Assembly: GCF_000526495.1 (NCBI RefSeq)
Contig: NZ_JAGE01000001.1
Coordinates: 1,633,501 to 1,697,500, forward strand
Length of the DNA stretch: 64,000 nt
DNA from: Ruminiclostridium josui JCM 17888
GTDB taxonomy: Bacteria > Bacillota > Clostridia > Acetivibrionales > DSM-1351
Direction of reading: 5' to 3'
Position numbers and translations under genes: made by a program. A model generated the notes under the pieces. That model did not search any database, was not told the DNA's origin, and saw only the letters and a list, made by a program, of their open reading frames with translations. This document shows positions 59,454 through 64,000 of this stretch, piece after piece (positions within the stretch are counted from its first letter, which is position 1; every line of letters begins with the position of its first letter).

Positions 59454-61736
59454 CTATTTAAGCAAACTTGACATTTCTCCTGTATAATAAATACAAAGCT
59501 TATGTAAAGGCCTTGTCATTGCTACATAAAGCAACTTAATATCAAGTTCGCTTGTTGTATAATTGGCACTGCTGGCATTTGAAATAAGTACCACATCAAA
59601 CTCCAAACCTTTTGAAAGATAAGATGGGACCACTACAACACCACTTTTATATTCTTTCTCATTTCCTGTAATAATACTAATATTTTTATCAGCTTTTTTT
59701 ATCATAGGCAATATTTGATCACACTCTTCCATAGTTTTACATATAACTGCTATGGTTTTATGCCCCTCTCTTTTTGCCTGTTCAATCTTTTCAACTATAT
59801 TTGCAGCAACATCAATAATATTATTCTTCTGAATGTATTCAACAGAATCTCCGTGTCGGATAACAGGTTTTGCACGTACCAAATCATTGTTATCCAGTTT
59901 CTCCATAACATTATTTGCCGCCTCCATAATTTCAACGGTAGTTCTATAGCTTTGTTCTAAGGTTAAAAACTCACATTTTTTCCCTTCAAAAACATTATTA
60001 ACAATTTCCTCCCAACTACGTACTCCCCTATAGAAATGAATTCCCTGGCATAAATCTCCGAGAATAGTAAAAGAGCTATCCTTTACAATTTTTTTCATAA
60101 CATAAAACTGAAAAGCACTGAAGTCCTGAGCCTCATCAATTACAATATGCCTAACAGGTATTTTCTCATCCATACCATAAATCTTGTATTTTAGATAAAT
60201 TATCGGCGCTAAATCTTCCTGTTCAATCTTTTTACTATTTATTATGTCAAGAGTATACTCCCTAATAAACTTACAAGTTGCCTTGTCAGTGTATTTACCC
60301 GCAATCCTGTCAAAAACTTCAGCATTATTCATAAGATCAACATAGTATTGATAAGGACTTAATTTCGGTAGACTTGCTACATAGTCTTTGACTAAAGATT
60401 TTGCCGCTATATCAATTTTCTTTAAAACGCGATCTCTCTTTTCAAAAGCCTCTATAATATACTTTTGTCTTTCAGACTCGTCAGGAATTCCTATCTTTGC
60501 CCTTGCTACCTTTCTATCACATTCAACATTTATCTGTTGAATAAACTGTTCTTTACTTGTTTTTAACCTTGTTTTAATACTTTTCTTAATCTCATTCATC
60601 CTTTGTGCAATAGGCCACATGCCATATTGGGTTAAAAACAAGTTATTTATTTCATCATATGAAAAAATAACTTTAGTACCGAGGGTAATATCTTTTTTGG
60701 GAATAAAAGATTTCTCAATTTCCTCTATATATTCATCAATAATATCTTTGAAATACATAGAAGTTTTCAGAATAGATGAACATCTTACAAGATTATTATA
60801 CTCAATTTGTTCCTTTGTCACATTATGATTAACAAACATATTCAATTTTTCATTTGCATCTGTGAGCTTAAAATCCTTCCCTATAAGCTCCATAGAAAAA
60901 TCCTCAAAAGTTGTTTGCTTAACTCTCTCAACTCCAAGTTCAGGTAATACCTCTGATATATAGTTAAGAAAAAGTCTGTTTGGTGCTATAATCATAAAAT
61001 TTTCAGGATCAAAACTTTTTTCAAATGTATATATTAGATACGCTATTCTATGAAGAGCAATAGTTGTTTTACCACTACCTGCAACCCCTTGGACAATCAG
61101 CGGTTTCCACATTGGAGCTCTTACTATTTTGTTCTGCTCTTCCTGAATTGTAGATACAATTTCTTTAAGTCTGTTTTCTGCATTTGCCCCAAGATATGTC
61201 TGAAGAAATTCATCATTTGTTGTTATATCTATATCAAAAATTTCATCAAGATTCCCATTATTAATTGAAAACTGCCTTTTTAAAAGAAGCTCTCCGTCAA
61301 TTATGCCATCTGGACATTCATAGCTCGCCTGTCCCAGTCTGCCTTCATAATAAAGGTTTGCTATTGGTGCCCTCCAATCTACAATAATTATCTCCTGGTC
61401 TTCTTCCCTAGATAGGGACATTTTTCCGATATACAGCTTTTCTGTTCTATCCGAATTATTTTCCCTGTAGTCTACCCTGGCGAAATATGGTTTACCTCTG
61501 GCAGTATATAAATTTTTAATCTTTAAAGCCAGAGTATCATGCAGCATTGTATTTACCAGTATACTGGTATAATCTGCACTACTATCACCGCTCAAGTGCT
61601 TTTGTACACTTTCAAGCTCATTACCTATCTTTTCTCTCTTTTCAAGTGCTTTTTTCAAACTTCTTTCCACATAGTCCAGAGTATATCTGCACCTTTCAAG
61701 CTCTTCCTTATAGGCCGGATGGTTTGCAGCTGACAT
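59454..61736 (-). CDS. helD: UvrD/Rep-like RNA-polymerase-recycling ATPase HelD
   Basis: The 760-residue protein begins with a coiled coil (about 1-60: KEELERCRYTLDYVERSLKK) as in Firmicute HelD, then ITFIGKMSLSREEDQEIIIVDWRAP (part: IIIVDWRAPIANLYYEG). Walker A is GVAGSGKTTIALHRIAYLIY (about 217), Walker B region IVIDEAQDFS, and motif VI-like LLYVAMTRPLHKL. HelD uses ATP to free stalled RNA polymerase from nucleic acid. GAGAGGGGTAATAATA precedes the ATG. It is monocistronic. Confidence 0.92.
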   Translation of the reverse strand: MSAANHPAYKEELERCRYTLDYVERSLKKALEKREKIGNELESVQKHLSGDSSADYTSILVNTMLHDTLALKIKNLYTARGKPYFARVDYRENNSDRTEKLYIGKMSLSREEDQEIIIVDWRAPIANLYYEGRLGQASYECPDGIIDGELLLKRQFSINNGNLDEIFDIDITTNDEFLQTYLGANAENRLKEIVSTIQEEQNKIVRAPMWKPLIVQGVAGSGKTTIALHRIAYLIYTFEKSFDPENFMIIAPNRLFLNYISEVLPELGVERVKQTTFEDFSMELIGKDFKLTDANEKLNMFVNHNVTKEQIEYNNLVRCSSILKTSMYFKDIIDEYIEEIEKSFIPKKDITLGTKVIFSYDEINNLFLTQYGMWPIAQRMNEIKKSIKTRLKTSKEQFIQQINVECDRKVARAKIGIPDESERQKYIIEAFEKRDRVLKKIDIAAKSLVKDYVASLPKLSPYQYYVDLMNNAEVFDRIAGKYTDKATCKFIREYTLDIINSKKIEQEDLAPIIYLKYKIYGMDEKIPVRHIVIDEAQDFSAFQFYVMKKIVKDSSFTILGDLCQGIHFYRGVRSWEEIVNNVFEGKKCEFLTLEQSYRTTVEIMEAANNVMEKLDNNDLVRAKPVIRHGDSVEYIQKNNIIDVAANIVEKIEQAKREGHKTIAVICKTMEECDQILPMIKKADKNISIITGNEKEYKSGVVVVPSYLSKGLEFDVVLISNASSANYTTSELDIKLLYVAMTRPLHKLCIYYTGEMSSLLK

Positions 61737-61853
61737 TATTATTACCCCTCTCTTTTTTTAATTTTAGAACTAAAGCAGACTTATATTATATATTTAAAAT
61801 TAGCTATAATCAACCATCCATACAAATTGTCCCAAAAACTTTCATAATAGAAC

Positions 61854-61887
61854 AAAGCCTCAAGCTATATATGCTTGAGGCTTTCAT
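61854..61887 (-). terminator. Terminator of the rRNA operon
   Basis: AAAGCCTCAAGC / GCTTGAGGCTTT stem followed on the minus strand by TGTTCTATT; a strong hairpin with a modest T tract. Confidence 0.8.
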
Positions 61888-61892
61888 ATAAA

Positions 61893-62008
61893 TCTGGCAG
61901 AGACCTACTTTCCCGGGCCGTCTCCAGCCAAGTATTATCGGCACTGAGATGCTTAACTGCCGTGTTCGGTATGGGAACGGGTGTGACCATCTCGTCATTT
62001 CCACCAGA
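61893..62008 (-). rRNA. rrf: 5S ribosomal RNA
   Basis: The minus-strand product starts TCTGGTGGAAATGACG and ends CTCTGCCAGA, and includes the conserved CCCATACCGAACACGG. Its two ends pair. Length is 116. It is the last gene of an rRNA operon. Confidence 0.97.
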
Positions 62009-62267
62009 AAATTCACAGATTTTAATATGCGTCGCACTACTTCGTTACCTTCCTAGCTCCGGTACTCATTTATCCACATAAACTCCGTTCCTCGCTTCGT
62101 CGGTGCCTTGTATTGCTTGCATCTGAAAATCTGATTCTGACTTATTAATTTTTGCTCAGGTACTTTGTACCTTCAGAACTGACTAATGTTATTCTTCTAA
62201 GAAGATGTGAAGCTCTCTCATTGTCTAGTTTTAAGACCTTCTACTTTTTTGATACCTGTTTCTTTTG
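62009..62267 (-). other. 23S-5S spacer, no tRNA seen
   Basis: About 260 AT-rich bases between 23S and 5S rRNA. No tRNA or ORF with an RBS is apparent. Confidence 0.6.

Positions 62268-64000
<1,733 letters not shown>

Overview
The window is AT-rich, low-GC Gram-positive DNA with strong AGGAGG-type ribosome-binding sites and near-consensus sigma-A promoters. It most resembles a cellulolytic, spore-forming clostridium of the Ruminiclostridium (Clostridium cellulolyticum) type. That is an inference from the mix of S-layer-homology proteins, a GH94 disaccharide phosphorylase, a GH3 lipoprotein glucosidase, GlgC/GlgD glycogen genes and a complete WalRK locus; no species marker was tested. There is no phage, no complete IS element and no CRISPR array.

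Layout. 0-3.8 kb: 5' part of rho (running off the left edge), a VOC protein, a frameshifted methyltransferase remnant, tRNA-Thr, an RsmC/YbxB-like methyltransferase, tRNA-Val and deoD. 4-11 kb: an LTA-synthase-like enzyme, an orphan 7TM-PAS histidine kinase, a MATE exporter and an NlpC/P60 wall hydrolase. 11-20.4 kb: an XRE/DUF5680 regulator, then the minus-strand wal locus in the order walR-walK-(small secreted protein)-yycH-yycI-murA-walJ-rlmH. 20.5-31.6 kb: a cell-surface block with two TolC-like proteins behind an SLH protein, then two large paralogous SLH/Ig-like proteins, each with a strong promoter and a long leader. 31.8-35.6 kb: glgC-glgD, murI and a small membrane protein. 35.8-41.9 kb: a repeat-containing DUF6385-type protein, tRNA-Pro, a TtcA-like thiolase, a phosphodiester glycosidase with Ig-like modules, and galU. 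42-43.7 kb: an FMN riboswitch with ribU, a small zinc-ribbon protein and a striking DnaA-box cluster. 43.7-51.6 kb: GH3 glucosidase, TraB/GumN-like protein, ubiX without a canonical start codon, GH94 phosphorylase, a 165-bp MITE-like element and znuBC. 51.9-61.7 kb: transketolase, a DUF2975/XRE/DUF4173 module, a DUF815 ATPase, an M14 peptidase, an unlisted 35-codon basic ORF and helD. 61.9-64 kb: 5S rRNA and the 3' part of a 23S rRNA gene (minus strand), which runs off the right edge.

Themes. Envelope building and its control dominate: WalRK with its YycH/YycI partners, MurA, MurI, the LTA synthase, wall hydrolases, S-layer proteins and GalU. Sugar handling (GH3 outside, GH94 inside, GlgC/D storage, transketolase) fits growth on plant polysaccharides. 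The items I find most worth following are the DnaA-box cluster far from any dnaA, the TolC-like pair in a monoderm, the apparent ATA start of ubiX, the extra genes inside the wal locus and the MITE-like element. I did not find a clear new multi-gene defence or mobile system.
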